Positions 1-5,849 of a stretch of 7,308 nt of DNA are shown piece by piece. How positions within the stretch are numbered: position 1 is the stretch's first letter; each line of letters begins with the position of its first letter. The notes beneath the pieces are model-generated. The model searched no databases. It was not told where the DNA came from and worked only from the letters and a program-made list of their open reading frames with translations. Source of the stretch: DASQUK01 sp046723645 (GTDB taxonomy: Bacteria > Actinomycetota > Acidimicrobiia > Acidimicrobiales > VFJN01); contig JBKOUY010000218.1 in NCBI GenBank assembly GCA_046723645.1, positions 1 to 7,308 on the forward strand, read 5' to 3'. Both the position numbers and the translations under genes were made by a program.

Positions 1-2
1 GG

Positions 3-575
3 TTACACGGACTCGGCGTCGTCCTCGGCGAGGATGGCGTAGAGCTTGCGGCGGGTCTCGGCGAGCACCTCGAGGGCCCGGGCACGCTGCTCGTCGGACC
101 CGGAGAACCCGACCTGGCCCAGCGCGTTCATGACGCCGAACGACGCCTTGCGGAAGTCGTTGACCGTCGACATGGTGTCGTCGTCGGCGAACTGCGCCCA
201 GGGCGGGGCCTCCGTGGCCTTCGCCGCCTCCTCGCGGCCGGCGTCGGTCAGCGTGAACCGCTTGCGACCCTCGCTCGTTTCGCTGGTGATCAGGCCCTCG
301 TCCTCCAGCAGCTGCAGCGTCGGATAGACCGAGCCGGGGCTGGGGCGCCAGATGCCCCCGGTGCGCTCGTCGAGCTCCTGGATCATCTCGTAGCCGTGCA
401 TCGGCCGCTCGCTGAGCAGCGCCAGCAGCGCGGCCCTGACGTCGCCACGGTTGCGGCGCCGACGACCCCGTCCGCCGCGGCCGCCGCGGCCCCGGGGGTC
501 GAAGTCGAAGGCAAAGTGGCCGGGGAACGGCGCCGTCCACGGTCCAAAGTGGTGGCCGAAGGTTCGATTTCTCAT
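3..575 (-). CDS. PadR family transcriptional regulator
   Basis: A 190-residue DNA-binding repressor of the PadR type. The winged helix-turn-helix spans about residues 45-125. It includes the family-typical RPMHGYEMIQEL (57-68), the recognition stretch around SPGSVYPTLQLLEDEGLI (79-96) and a wing near SEGRKRFTLTDAG (101-113). The remaining roughly 65 residues look helical, as in the dimerisation arm. The first 44 residues form a low-complexity tail, rich in Phe/Pro/His and then Arg/Gly (PRGRGGRGGRGRRRR, 27-41); such tails are common in actinobacterial PadR proteins. I chose the ATG at 575 because GGGAG lies 6 nt upstream. The in-frame ATG at 587 has no ribosome site and lies inside a palindrome. 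Palindromes just upstream suggest autorepression, as is common for PadR proteins. The ligand and other targets cannot be read from the sequence. The SDR gene lies 67 nt upstream on the same strand and may be a target or co-transcribed. Confidence 0.92.
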   Translation of the reverse strand: MRNRTFGHHFGPWTAPFPGHFAFDFDPRGRGGRGGRGRRRRNRGDVRAALLALLSERPMHGYEMIQELDERTGGIWRPSPGSVYPTLQLLEDEGLITSETSEGRKRFTLTDAGREEAAKATEAPPWAQFADDDTMSTVNDFRKASFGVMNALGQVGFSGSDEQRARALEVLAETRRKLYAILAEDDAESV

Positions 576-582
576 CGTCACT

Positions 583-605
583 CCCATCGATCGATTGTCG
601 ATGGG
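583..605. promoter_or_regulatory. Inverted repeat before padR, candidate operator
   Basis: The arms CCCATCGA (583-590) and TCGATGGG (598-605) are exact reverse complements separated by 7 nt. A second perfect palindrome, ATCGATCGAT (586-595), overlaps the left arm. The site lies 8-30 nt upstream of the padR ATG at 575 and would cover its leader. PadR proteins commonly bind such dyads in their own promoters, so autoregulation is inferred. The protein-site pairing is not shown by the sequence. Confidence 0.5.
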
Positions 606-608
606 TTG

Positions 609-620
609 ACGATATATCGT
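609..620. promoter_or_regulatory. Perfect 12-bp palindrome ACGATATATCGT, candidate PadR operator
   Basis: ACGATATATCGT is a perfect dyad and an AT-rich island in GC-rich DNA, centred 24 bp from the neighbouring ATCGATCGAT palindrome. On the minus strand it could overlap the -10 region of the padR promoter. TTGGGA (639-634) and TATCGT (616-611), 17 nt apart, give a weak -35/-10 pair. Repressor binding here would block transcription of padR. The AT-rich ATAT core resembles known PadR-type operators, but the assignment is inferred. Confidence 0.5.
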
Positions 621-642
621 TAGCTGCCGATTCCCAACCCCG

Positions 643-1536
643 TCAGCCCAGGGACTTGAGGGCGATCCGCAGTTCGTCGTTCATGGCCGCCGGCACCTCG
701 TAGCCCTCCTCGTCCCGGATCTCGTCGAAGCGGTCACGCACGGTCTCGGCGGTCAGGGCTGGGTCGACGATGCCTTTGGTCACCCCCAGGAACACCCGCG
801 CCACCCGGCCGCCCCCCAGCGTGTAGAGCTCGCCGGTCACGGGGCAGTCCTCGTGGGCCAGGAAGACCACCACGGGCGTAACCGACTCCGGGAGCAGCTT
901 GTCCGCGATCGGCCCGAGGAGGTCCTCGGTCATCCGGGTCTTGGCCACGGGTGCAATCGCGTTGACCTTGATGTTGTTCTTGGCTCCCTCGACGGCGAGC
1001 ACCCGGGTCAGGCCGACGAGGCCCATCTTGGCGGCGCCGTAGTTGCTCTGGCCGAAGTTGCCGAACACCCCGGCGCCCGAGCTGGTGTTCACGATGCGGC
1101 CGTAGTTCTGCGCGCGCATGTGCTCCCAGGCCGGCTGGGTGACATGGAAAGCGCCCCGCAGGTGGACGTCGAGCACCGGGTCGAGATTGGCGGGGCCCAT
1201 GTTCTTGAACGAGGCGTCCCGCAGGATGCCGGCGTTGTTGATGACGATGTCGATGCGACCGAACCGGTCCAGCGCCGTCTGCACGATGGCCCGGCCGCCC
1301 TCAGGGGTCGCCACCGAGTCGTAGTTGGCGACGGCTTCGCCGCCCGCCGCGGTGATCTCGTCGACCACCGCCTGGGCGGCGGTCGTGCCGCTCCCGGTCC
1401 CGTCGACGGAGCCGCCGAGGTCGTTGACCACGACCAGGGCGCCCCGGCGGGTCAGCTCGAGCGCGTGGGACCGACCCAGGCCCCCGCCGGCGCCCGTGAT
1501 GATCGCGACCTTGCCGTCGAATCCGAGATCAGCCAT
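643..1536 (-). CDS. SDR family oxidoreductase, HSD17B4-like (3R)-hydroxyacyl-CoA dehydrogenase
   Basis: A 297-residue short-chain dehydrogenase/reductase that probably oxidises a 3-hydroxyacyl-CoA to the 3-ketoacyl-CoA with NAD+. The Rossmann glycine motif TGAGGGLG is at 14-21, and VNDLGG (37-42) has an Asp after beta-2, which favours NAD over NADP. NNAG is at 100-103. The catalytic set is Ser153 (TSS), Tyr166 and Lys170 (YGAAK). The VNDLGG signature and the roughly 55-residue C-terminal extension after the core (LGGGRVARVFLG onward, with a helical VRDRFDEIRD) match the dehydrogenase domain of peroxisomal multifunctional enzyme 2 and mycobacterial steroid/fatty-acid homologues. Simple FabG-type SDRs of about 250 residues lack this extension. 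No MaoC hydratase domain is fused. The ATG at 1536 lacks a clear ribosome site; TACGCT lies 8 nt upstream, so translation may be leaderless. With the synthetase and acyl-CoA dehydrogenase nearby, a beta-oxidation role is likely. The exact substrate is unknown. Confidence 0.88.
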   Translation of the reverse strand: MADLGFDGKVAIITGAGGGLGRSHALELTRRGALVVVNDLGGSVDGTGSGTTAAQAVVDEITAAGGEAVANYDSVATPEGGRAIVQTALDRFGRIDIVINNAGILRDASFKNMGPANLDPVLDVHLRGAFHVTQPAWEHMRAQNYGRIVNTSSGAGVFGNFGQSNYGAAKMGLVGLTRVLAVEGAKNNIKVNAIAPVAKTRMTEDLLGPIADKLLPESVTPVVVFLAHEDCPVTGELYTLGGGRVARVFLGVTKGIVDPALTAETVRDRFDEIRDEEGYEVPAAMNDELRIALKSLG

Positions 1537-1544
1537 GGCCGAGG

Positions 1545-1550
1545 AGCGTA
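1545..1550 (-). promoter_or_regulatory. Possible -10 element of the SDR gene
   Basis: On the minus strand TACGCT (TANNNT pattern) ends 8 nt before the ATG at 1536, and no Shine-Dalgarno sequence lies between them. This is compatible with a leaderless or near-leaderless transcript, which is common in actinobacteria. No recognisable -35 is present, so the assignment is weak. Confidence 0.25.
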
Positions 1551-1555
1551 GAAGG

Positions 1556-1596
1556 GCGCCCGGCGGGTCCCCGAATCGATCGCGTCCCTCGGGCGC
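1556..1596 (-). terminator. GC-rich hairpin after the phosphate genes, possible terminator
   Basis: GCGCCCG (1556-1562) and CGGGCGC (1590-1596) are complementary 7-nt arms around a 27-nt loop. The loop can pair further, for example CCCGA at 1570-1574 with TCGGG at 1589-1593 in an alternative fold. On the minus strand the structure begins 7 nt after the stop of the small membrane protein gene and ends upstream of the SDR gene. There is no U-tract, so it could be a weak or Rho-assisted terminator, or simply GC-rich sequence. Confidence 0.3.
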
Positions 1597-1602
1597 GCAT
1601 GG

Positions 1603-1773
1603 CTACGACCGCCGGCGGGACCGCGCGTCCAGCCACGAGGCGATCGAGAGCAACAGGTAGACCGCAGCGACCATCAACGCCACCCACGCGTTGTCACCAG
1701 CGACGGGCGCCAGCGCCAGACACACGACGGATGCCAGGAGGAAGAACGCGGCGCGGCGGTCGATCGGACGCAC
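1603..1773 (-). CDS. Small two-helix membrane protein, downstream of pit
   Basis: A 56-residue reading frame starting with GTG, just 3 nt after the pit stop codon. GGTGAG (1786-1781) provides a ribosome site 7 nt before the start. The protein begins with the basic MRPIDRRAA, then has a hydrophobic helix at about 9-26 (FFLLASVVCLALAPVA region), a short polar turn (GDN, 26-28) and a second hydrophobic helix at about 29-47 (WVALMVAAVYLLLSIA region). It ends in a positively charged tail, DARSRRRS. The positive N- and C-termini predict a helical hairpin with both ends in the cytoplasm. The close spacing, ribosome site and coherent membrane topology argue for a real gene, and its place in the operon suggests a role beside the phosphate transporter. 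I recognise no family. It is easily missed by annotation because it is short and starts with GTG. Confidence 0.72.
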   Translation of the reverse strand: MRPIDRRAAFFLLASVVCLALAPVAGDNAWVALMVAAVYLLLSIASWLDARSRRRS

Positions 1774-1776
1774 GTC

Positions 1777-2769
1777 TCAGCTCACCATGTCCACGAGGAG
1801 GAACGTCAGGAACGCCACCGTGAACGCGCCCGGGATGGTGAGCACCCACGCCCACACGACCCGACCCGCGACGCCCCAGCGCACGGCCGACAGCCGGCGG
1901 GCGGCCCCGACGCCCACGATGCCTCCGGTGATGGTGTGCGTGGTCGACACCGGGATTCCGCCGGCCGACGTGGCGAACAGCGTGACCGCCGCTGCCGACT
2001 CGGCGGCGACACCGCCGACCGGCTGCAGCCTGGTGATGCGGGACCCCATCGTCTTGACGATGCGCCACCCCCCCGTGAGCGTGCCGAGCCCGATCGCGGT
2101 GTGGGCGGCCAGCACCACCCACAGGGGTACCGACTCTCCGGGGCTGGCGTGGCCGGTGGCGATGAGGAGGGCGAGGATGACGCCCATCGTCTTCTGGGCA
2201 TCGTTGCCGCCGTGGCCGAGGCTGAATGCGGCGGCAGATGCGAGCTGGCCGTGGCGGAAGCCGCGGTTGAGCCGCTCGACGTCGCGGCTGCGGCGGAAAG
2301 TCCAGAGGATGACGAGGGTCAGCGTGAGCCCAAGGGCGAGGCCGATGAGCGGCGACAGCACGATGAACACGCCGATGGTGCGCAGGCCGCTGGCCACGAG
2401 CACGCCGAAGCCGGCTTTCGCGACGGCGGCGCCCGCCATCCCGCCGACCAGGGCGTGTGACGAGCTGGTGGGCAGGCCGAGGTAGAAGGTGATGAGGTCC
2501 CAGGCGATGGCACCCAGCAGGCCGGCGAACACGACCCCGATCGACAGCACGTCCTGGTCGACCACGTCGTTGGCGATCGTGGCGGCCACGTGGTCGCCGA
2601 ACACCAAGAAGGCCGCGAAGTTGAAGAAGGCTGCCCAGACCACCGCGATGCGCGGGGTCAGCACTCGCGTCGACACCACGGTGGCGATCGAGTTGGCGGC
2701 ATCGTGGAAACCGTTGACGTAGTCGAAGGAGAGCGCGACGACGACTACGAAGATGAGCGCGTACTCCAT
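1777..2769 (-). CDS. pit: Inorganic phosphate transporter, PiT family
   Basis: A 330-residue integral membrane transporter of the PiT family, which imports phosphate (often as a metal-phosphate complex) driven by a cation gradient. The family's two inverted repeats are visible. The first has NGFHDAANSIATVVSTR (19-35) and LPTSSSHALVGG (99-110). The second has GHGGNDAQKTMGV (185-197) and GIPVSTTHTITGG (271-283). The two Asn/Asp-Ala signatures and the two P-x-S-(S/T)-(S/T)-H motifs are the expected substrate- and ion-binding elements. Hydrophobic segments at roughly 2-17, 41-58, 75-97, 104-125, 131-156, 194-206, 214-234, 256-285 and 301-326 give a typical topology. A basic loop (FRRSRDVERLNRGFRHG, 158-174) lies between the halves. 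The length matches short bacterial and archaeal Pit proteins. It follows the DUF47 gene by 49 nt, and the ATG at 2769 has no strong ribosome site. Context and motifs agree on function. Confidence 0.95.
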   Translation of the reverse strand: MEYALIFVVVVALSFDYVNGFHDAANSIATVVSTRVLTPRIAVVWAAFFNFAAFLVFGDHVAATIANDVVDQDVLSIGVVFAGLLGAIAWDLITFYLGLPTSSSHALVGGMAGAAVAKAGFGVLVASGLRTIGVFIVLSPLIGLALGLTLTLVILWTFRRSRDVERLNRGFRHGQLASAAAFSLGHGGNDAQKTMGVILALLIATGHASPGESVPLWVVLAAHTAIGLGTLTGGWRIVKTMGSRITRLQPVGGVAAESAAAVTLFATSAGGIPVSTTHTITGGIVGVGAARRLSAVRWGVAGRVVWAWVLTIPGAFTVAFLTFLLVDMVS

Positions 2770-2782
2770 GGGGGCTCGGCTC

Positions 2783-2796
2783 GGCGCTAGTGCGCC
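2783..2796 (-). other. Short hairpin between DUF47 gene and pit
   Basis: GGCGC (2783-2787) and GCGCC (2792-2796) form a perfect 5-bp stem with a 4-nt loop (TAGT on the plus strand) in the 49-nt gap ahead of pit. It lies 14 nt upstream of the pit ATG, where no good Shine-Dalgarno sequence is seen. It could affect expression of the transporter relative to its accessory protein. A stem this short can arise by chance in GC-rich DNA. Confidence 0.25.
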
Positions 2797-2818
2797 CGCC
2801 CGGGCTCGGATCCGCGTC

Positions 2819-3433
2819 TCATGCGTGCTTGAGCACGATCGACTCGACCACGTCGGAGATGTCCTCGAGCGTGTTCAGGGCCGCCTCCATCGACTCGATC
2901 ACATCCTTCAAGCGGATGACGTCGAGGGCGTCGAACTCGCCGCTGAACAGCCGGGCCAGGATGCGGCGGTGCACGGCGTCGCCTTCGCTCTCCAGGCGGT
3001 CGACGGCGTCGAGGTGGGGTTGGACGCCCTTCATCGACTCGAGTCGCGCCAGGAGCGCCTGGGTCTCGTCCGCACACTGGACGAGCAGGTCGGCCTGTTC
3101 CTTGAGCTCCGGCATCGCCGAGGTGATGCCGGTGATCTGCATCCGGTGCGACACCTCGAGCATGTCATCGACCACGTCGTCGAGCTCCTCCGCCAGGGCA
3201 TGGATGTCCTCGCGGTCGAACGGGGTGACGAACGTGGTGTTGAGCCGCTGGACGATCGTGCGGACCAGTTCGTCCCCCCGGTGTTCGCAGGCGGCGACCT
3301 TCTCGTGCCCGGCGGGATCGGTGGGATCAGAAAGCAGCTCCCGCAGCCGGTGGGCGCACTCGGCCACGTTGGCGGCCGATTCGTTGAACAGCCGGAAGAA
3401 CGCGTCGTCGGACGGAACCAGGCGAAAGCGCAT
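2819..3433 (-). CDS. DUF47 (PhoU-like) Pit accessory protein
   Basis: A 204-residue soluble, all-helical protein of the DUF47 / PhoU-divergent family, which is usually encoded next to PiT transporters and thought to modulate them. Family features are the N-terminal DDAFFRLFNESAANV (9-23), an early acidic cluster with CEHRGDEL (49-56), and the characteristic FDREDIHALAEELDDVVDDM (72-91). A second-half LESEGDAVHRR (147-157) and a terminal LEDISDVVESIVLKHA (189-204) follow. The repeated Glu/Asp-x3-Asp patterns are like the metal-binding motifs of PhoU. Its ATG overlaps the phoU stop in TGATG, and GTGGGGG lies a few nucleotides upstream inside phoU, so translation is probably coupled. Pit follows after 49 nt. 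A regulatory role in phosphate uptake is inferred from family and context, and its mechanism is not evident. Confidence 0.92.
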   Translation of the reverse strand: MRFRLVPSDDAFFRLFNESAANVAECAHRLRELLSDPTDPAGHEKVAACEHRGDELVRTIVQRLNTTFVTPFDREDIHALAEELDDVVDDMLEVSHRMQITGITSAMPELKEQADLLVQCADETQALLARLESMKGVQPHLDAVDRLESEGDAVHRRILARLFSGEFDALDVIRLKDVIESMEAALNTLEDISDVVESIVLKHA

Positions 3434-4089
3434 CAGGCCCCCACGGCCAGATAGCGGATGCGTTCTGCGATGTGCACGGCATGGTCGCCGAGGCGCTCGT
3501 AGAACCGTGCTACGAGAGTGGTCTGCAGGGCGTCGGGCAGCGCAAGGGTGCCCTTCCCCAGCTCCTGGACCAGCTGGTCGTGCAGGCTGTCGATGCGATC
3601 GTCGGTCGCGTCGAGGCGCTCGGCGGCGTCGGCGTCCCGCTCGGCCCACGCGTCGGCCGCGCCCTGCCACATCTCGACGCAGGTGGTGCCCAACTGCTCG
3701 AGGAGCCCACGGACGGTGGGCGTGAGGCGCAGCGCCAGTCCCGTGGTGGCGCGCTGGGCGATGTGCTCGGCGAGGTCACCGCTCCGCTCCAGCTCGGGCA
3801 CGACCCGGAGCACCGAGACGAGGTAGCGCATGTCGCGGGCCATGGGTGCTTGCGTCACCAGCTCGCGCTCTGCCACCTGCTCCAGATCCGCCTCGAGCTG
3901 ATCGACGAGCGCGTCGCGGCTCGCCAGGCGGCGGGCCATCTCCGCATCACCGGAAAGCAGCGACTCGGAGGCCGCCGCCACGCCCTCGGTCACGAGCGCG
4001 AACAGGCGGATGACCCTGGCGTCGATGTCGTCGAGCTCCTGGTGGAACCGCTTGCGCAGCTCTTGGGCGGGCTCGAAGGGCTCGGACAC
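3433..4089 (-). CDS. phoU: Phosphate signalling regulator PhoU
   Basis: A 218-residue PhoU protein with two homologous three-helix bundles. Each carries the acidic metal-binding signature: PELERSGDLAEHIAQR (98-113, core ERSGD 101-105) in the first repeat and YERLGDHAVHIAERI (197-211, core ERLGD 198-202) in the second. RKRFHQELDDI (12-22) and the MARDMRYLVSVLRVVPELER stretch (83-102) are also typical. PhoU links phosphate transporter activity to the PhoR-type sensor kinase and represses phosphate-starvation responses. Here it leads a pit operon and no pstSCAB genes are in view. The start is GTG at 4089, chosen because the conserved region begins about 10 residues later and upstream codons overlap the end of the synthetase gene. 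No good Shine-Dalgarno sequence is present, and TACGGT ending 6 nt before GTG suggests a leaderless transcript. The stop overlaps the DUF47 start by 1 nt. Confidence 0.93.
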   Translation of the reverse strand: MSEPFEPAQELRKRFHQELDDIDARVIRLFALVTEGVAAASESLLSGDAEMARRLASRDALVDQLEADLEQVAERELVTQAPMARDMRYLVSVLRVVPELERSGDLAEHIAQRATTGLALRLTPTVRGLLEQLGTTCVEMWQGAADAWAERDADAAERLDATDDRIDSLHDQLVQELGKGTLALPDALQTTLVARFYERLGDHAVHIAERIRYLAVGA

Positions 4090-4091
4090 GG

Positions 4092-4114
4092 CCGAACCGT
4101 ACCCGCCCGTTCGG
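4092..4114 (-). promoter_or_regulatory. Inverted repeat and TANNNT box before phoU
   Basis: CCGAAC (4092-4097) and GTTCGG (4109-4114) are exact reverse complements separated by 11 nt, ending 2 nt before the phoU GTG. On the minus strand TACGGT (4101-4096), a candidate -10, lies partly inside the repeat and exactly 6 nt before the start codon. The dyad could be an operator over the promoter. If the mRNA starts further upstream (read-through from the synthetase gene), it could be a hairpin masking the start. Neither is proven. Confidence 0.35.
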
Positions 4115-4154
4115 ACTCCGATCACACGTGGTTCATACCGCTCGGCGTCACCTG

Positions 4155-5768
4155 TTACCCGGCGGCGGAGTTGTCCATCGCGTACGCCCGCAGGCGCTTG
4201 TAGTCGACCTTGCCGTTGGGCGCCCGGCCGATGCTGTCGATGACGAAGACCCGCTTCGGCGCCTTGTAGACGGCCAGCCTGGAGCGAACGTGGTCGATGA
4301 CAGCATGTGGCGCGACGTCGACGCCGTCGGCGACCTCGACCACCGCCGCGACCGCTTCGCCGAAGCGATCGTCGGGGATGCCCACAGCCACCGCATCCCG
4401 GATGCCGGGGTAGGTCTTGAGCGCTTCCTCGACCTCCTCGGGGAAGACCTTCTCGCCGCCCGTATTGATGACCACGGAACCCCGGCCGAGCAGGGTCAGG
4501 CTGCCGTCGGCCTCCACCCTGGCGTAGTCCCCCGGGCACGAGTAGCGCCGACCCTCGAACTCGATGAACGTGGCGGCCGTCTTCTCCGGGTCCTTGTAGT
4601 AGCCGACCGGCTGGTGGCCCCCCACGGCCACCCGGCCGATCTCGTCGGACCCGGGCTCAACGCGGTGGCCGTCGTCGGTGATGACAATGGTGTTCTCGCC
4701 GAGCACGAACTTCGCCGTGTCGCTGGCCGACGTGCCCGACGAGATCGACTGGCCCATGCCGATCGCCTCCGACGACGAGAAGGCGTCGACCAGCAGCATG
4801 TTGGGGTGATGCTTGAGCAGGCCCTGCTTGACCGGTTCGCTGAACATCACGCCCGATGACGCGACCAGGAACAGGCTGGCGAGGTCCCACCGGCCCGGGT
4901 TCTCGTCCAGTGCCCTGAGCATCGGCTTGCCGAAGGCGTCGCCGACGATGGCGATCTGGTTGACCCGCTCGCGCTCGATCGTGTCGAACATCTCCTCGAC
5001 GTCGAAGCGGCGCGAGGCGAGCGTGACCGTGCTACCCCCCAGCGCCAGGCAGATGAGCTGCGTGTACAGGCCGGTGCCGTGCATCAGAGGGCAGGCCGGC
5101 AGGCCCACGGGGCCCACGTCCTTGACCTGGTCACGCACGATCCCCGGGTCGGCGTCTGCGTCCTTGTAGACGGGGTTCACCTGCGACACGAGGTTGCGGA
5201 ACAGGTCGTCCTGCCGCCACATCACACCCTTCGGCATGCCGGTGGTACCGCCGGTGTAGAGCATGATCAGGTGGTCGCCGTCACGTCCCCAGGGCCCGGC
5301 CGCCCGCGCGGGGTGCGACGCGGCCGCGTCTTCGTAGGCGACCGCCCACTCGGGGCGCGGACCGCTGCCGTCGTCGACCCACAGCCACGTCGCCACCCGG
5401 GGGACTCGGTCCCGGATGCGTCCGATCGTGTCGGTGAAGGCGCCGTGGAAGACGACCGCCACGCAGTCGGCGTTGTCCCACAGGTAGACCAGCTCGTCGT
5501 CCTGGTACCGGTAGTTCGTGTTGATCGGGACCAGGCCGGCCTTGAAGGCCGCGAACATCGACTCGATGTACTCGGGGCAGTTGTAGAGGTACTGCGCGAC
5601 CTTGTCCTGCTCGGCCACGCCGGCGTCGAGGAGCGTCTGGGCCACGCCGTTGGCCCGGCGGTCGAACTCGCCCCAGGCGATGCGCCGGTCGCCCTGGATC
5701 TGGCTCGGGGCCTCCGGGATCTGCTGGGCGACGACCTCCCAGACATCGGCGAAGTTCCAGCCTGGCAT
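4155..5768 (-). CDS. Acyl-CoA synthetase (AMP-forming), FadD19-like
   Basis: A 537-residue member of the ANL superfamily. It adenylates a carboxylic acid with ATP and transfers the acyl group to CoA. Motifs are the P-loop YTGGTTGMPKGVMWR (171-185), the A5 region DAFSSSEA (328-335, Glu334), PGDYARVEADG (412-422, Asp414), and the hinge and A8 motif GRGSVVINTGGEKVFPEEVE (428-447). The C-terminal catalytic lysine is Lys520 in PNGKVDYK. The KGVMWR stretch, VGYYKD and GRGSVVINTGGEKV resemble mycobacterial FadD19/FadD17-type ligases that activate long-chain and steroid-side-chain acids. Substrate is therefore suggested but not shown. The start at 5768 is well supported by GAGGAG 6 nt upstream; longer in-frame extension runs antisense through the acyl-CoA dehydrogenase gene and is not real. 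It diverges from that gene across an 81-nt promoter region and lies 65 nt upstream of phoU. Confidence 0.92.
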   Translation of the reverse strand: MPGWNFADVWEVVAQQIPEAPSQIQGDRRIAWGEFDRRANGVAQTLLDAGVAEQDKVAQYLYNCPEYIESMFAAFKAGLVPINTNYRYQDDELVYLWDNADCVAVVFHGAFTDTIGRIRDRVPRVATWLWVDDGSGPRPEWAVAYEDAAASHPARAAGPWGRDGDHLIMLYTGGTTGMPKGVMWRQDDLFRNLVSQVNPVYKDADADPGIVRDQVKDVGPVGLPACPLMHGTGLYTQLICLALGGSTVTLASRRFDVEEMFDTIERERVNQIAIVGDAFGKPMLRALDENPGRWDLASLFLVASSGVMFSEPVKQGLLKHHPNMLLVDAFSSSEAIGMGQSISSGTSASDTAKFVLGENTIVITDDGHRVEPGSDEIGRVAVGGHQPVGYYKDPEKTAATFIEFEGRRYSCPGDYARVEADGSLTLLGRGSVVINTGGEKVFPEEVEEALKTYPGIRDAVAVGIPDDRFGEAVAAVVEVADGVDVAPHAVIDHVRSRLAVYKAPKRVFVIDSIGRAPNGKVDYKRLRAYAMDNSAAG

Positions 5769-5849
5769 CGGGCGCTCCTCGGGGGGTCGGCGGCTCGTCG
5801 GAGGGTAGCGGTTGGTCCCCAGGTGGCCCACCCCACGTAGGGTCGTCAC
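5769..5849. promoter_or_regulatory. Divergent promoter region between acyl-CoA synthetase and acyl-CoA dehydrogenase
   Basis: This 81-nt gap must hold both promoters. For the plus-strand dehydrogenase, TAGGGT (5838-5843) ends exactly 6 nt before GTG 5850, consistent with a leaderless start; alternatively AGGG serves as a weak ribosome site. For the minus-strand synthetase, TACCCT (5807-5802) is a candidate -10, followed by a clear GAGGAG ribosome site at 5780-5775. An inverted repeat, CCACGT (5833-5838) and ACGTGG (5848-5853) with a 9-nt spacer, spans the dehydrogenase promoter and start codon and could be an operator. I see no good -35 boxes. Confidence 0.4.

Noticed and set aside
576..587. 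Alternative padR start at ATG 587
   Set aside because: It adds only four residues, has no ribosome site and lies inside the inverted repeat. ATG 575 has GGGAG at suitable spacing.
853..1551. Plus-strand open frame of about 230 codons opposite the SDR gene
   Set aside because: It is a GC-rich shadow of the SDR codons, rich in Val/Gly/Arg/His, without recognisable motifs.
1691..2485. Plus-strand open frame of about 260 codons opposite pit
   Set aside because: Its composition (Thr/Arg/Pro/Ala) is that of an antisense shadow. The minus strand carries clear PiT motifs across the whole interval.
4125..4130. CACGTG palindrome between the synthetase gene and phoU
   Set aside because: It is an isolated 6-bp palindrome without flanking symmetry and is expected by chance in this base composition.
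4131..4157. GTTCA and GTCACC words upstream of phoU that resemble actinobacterial PHO-box halves
   Set aside because: They are about 15 bp apart and do not show the 11-bp direct-repeat spacing expected for PhoP sites. They also overlap the synthetase stop codon.
2753..4203. Several long plus-strand frames opposite phoU and the DUF47 gene
   Set aside because: They are antisense to conserved genes, overlap each other in different frames and show no domain signatures.
4090..4539. A 150-residue in-frame N-terminal extension of phoU reaching 4539
   Set aside because: It overlaps the conserved C-terminal domain of the acyl-CoA synthetase on the same strand in another frame and is low-complexity Arg/Gly sequence. 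PhoU conservation begins just after GTG 4089.
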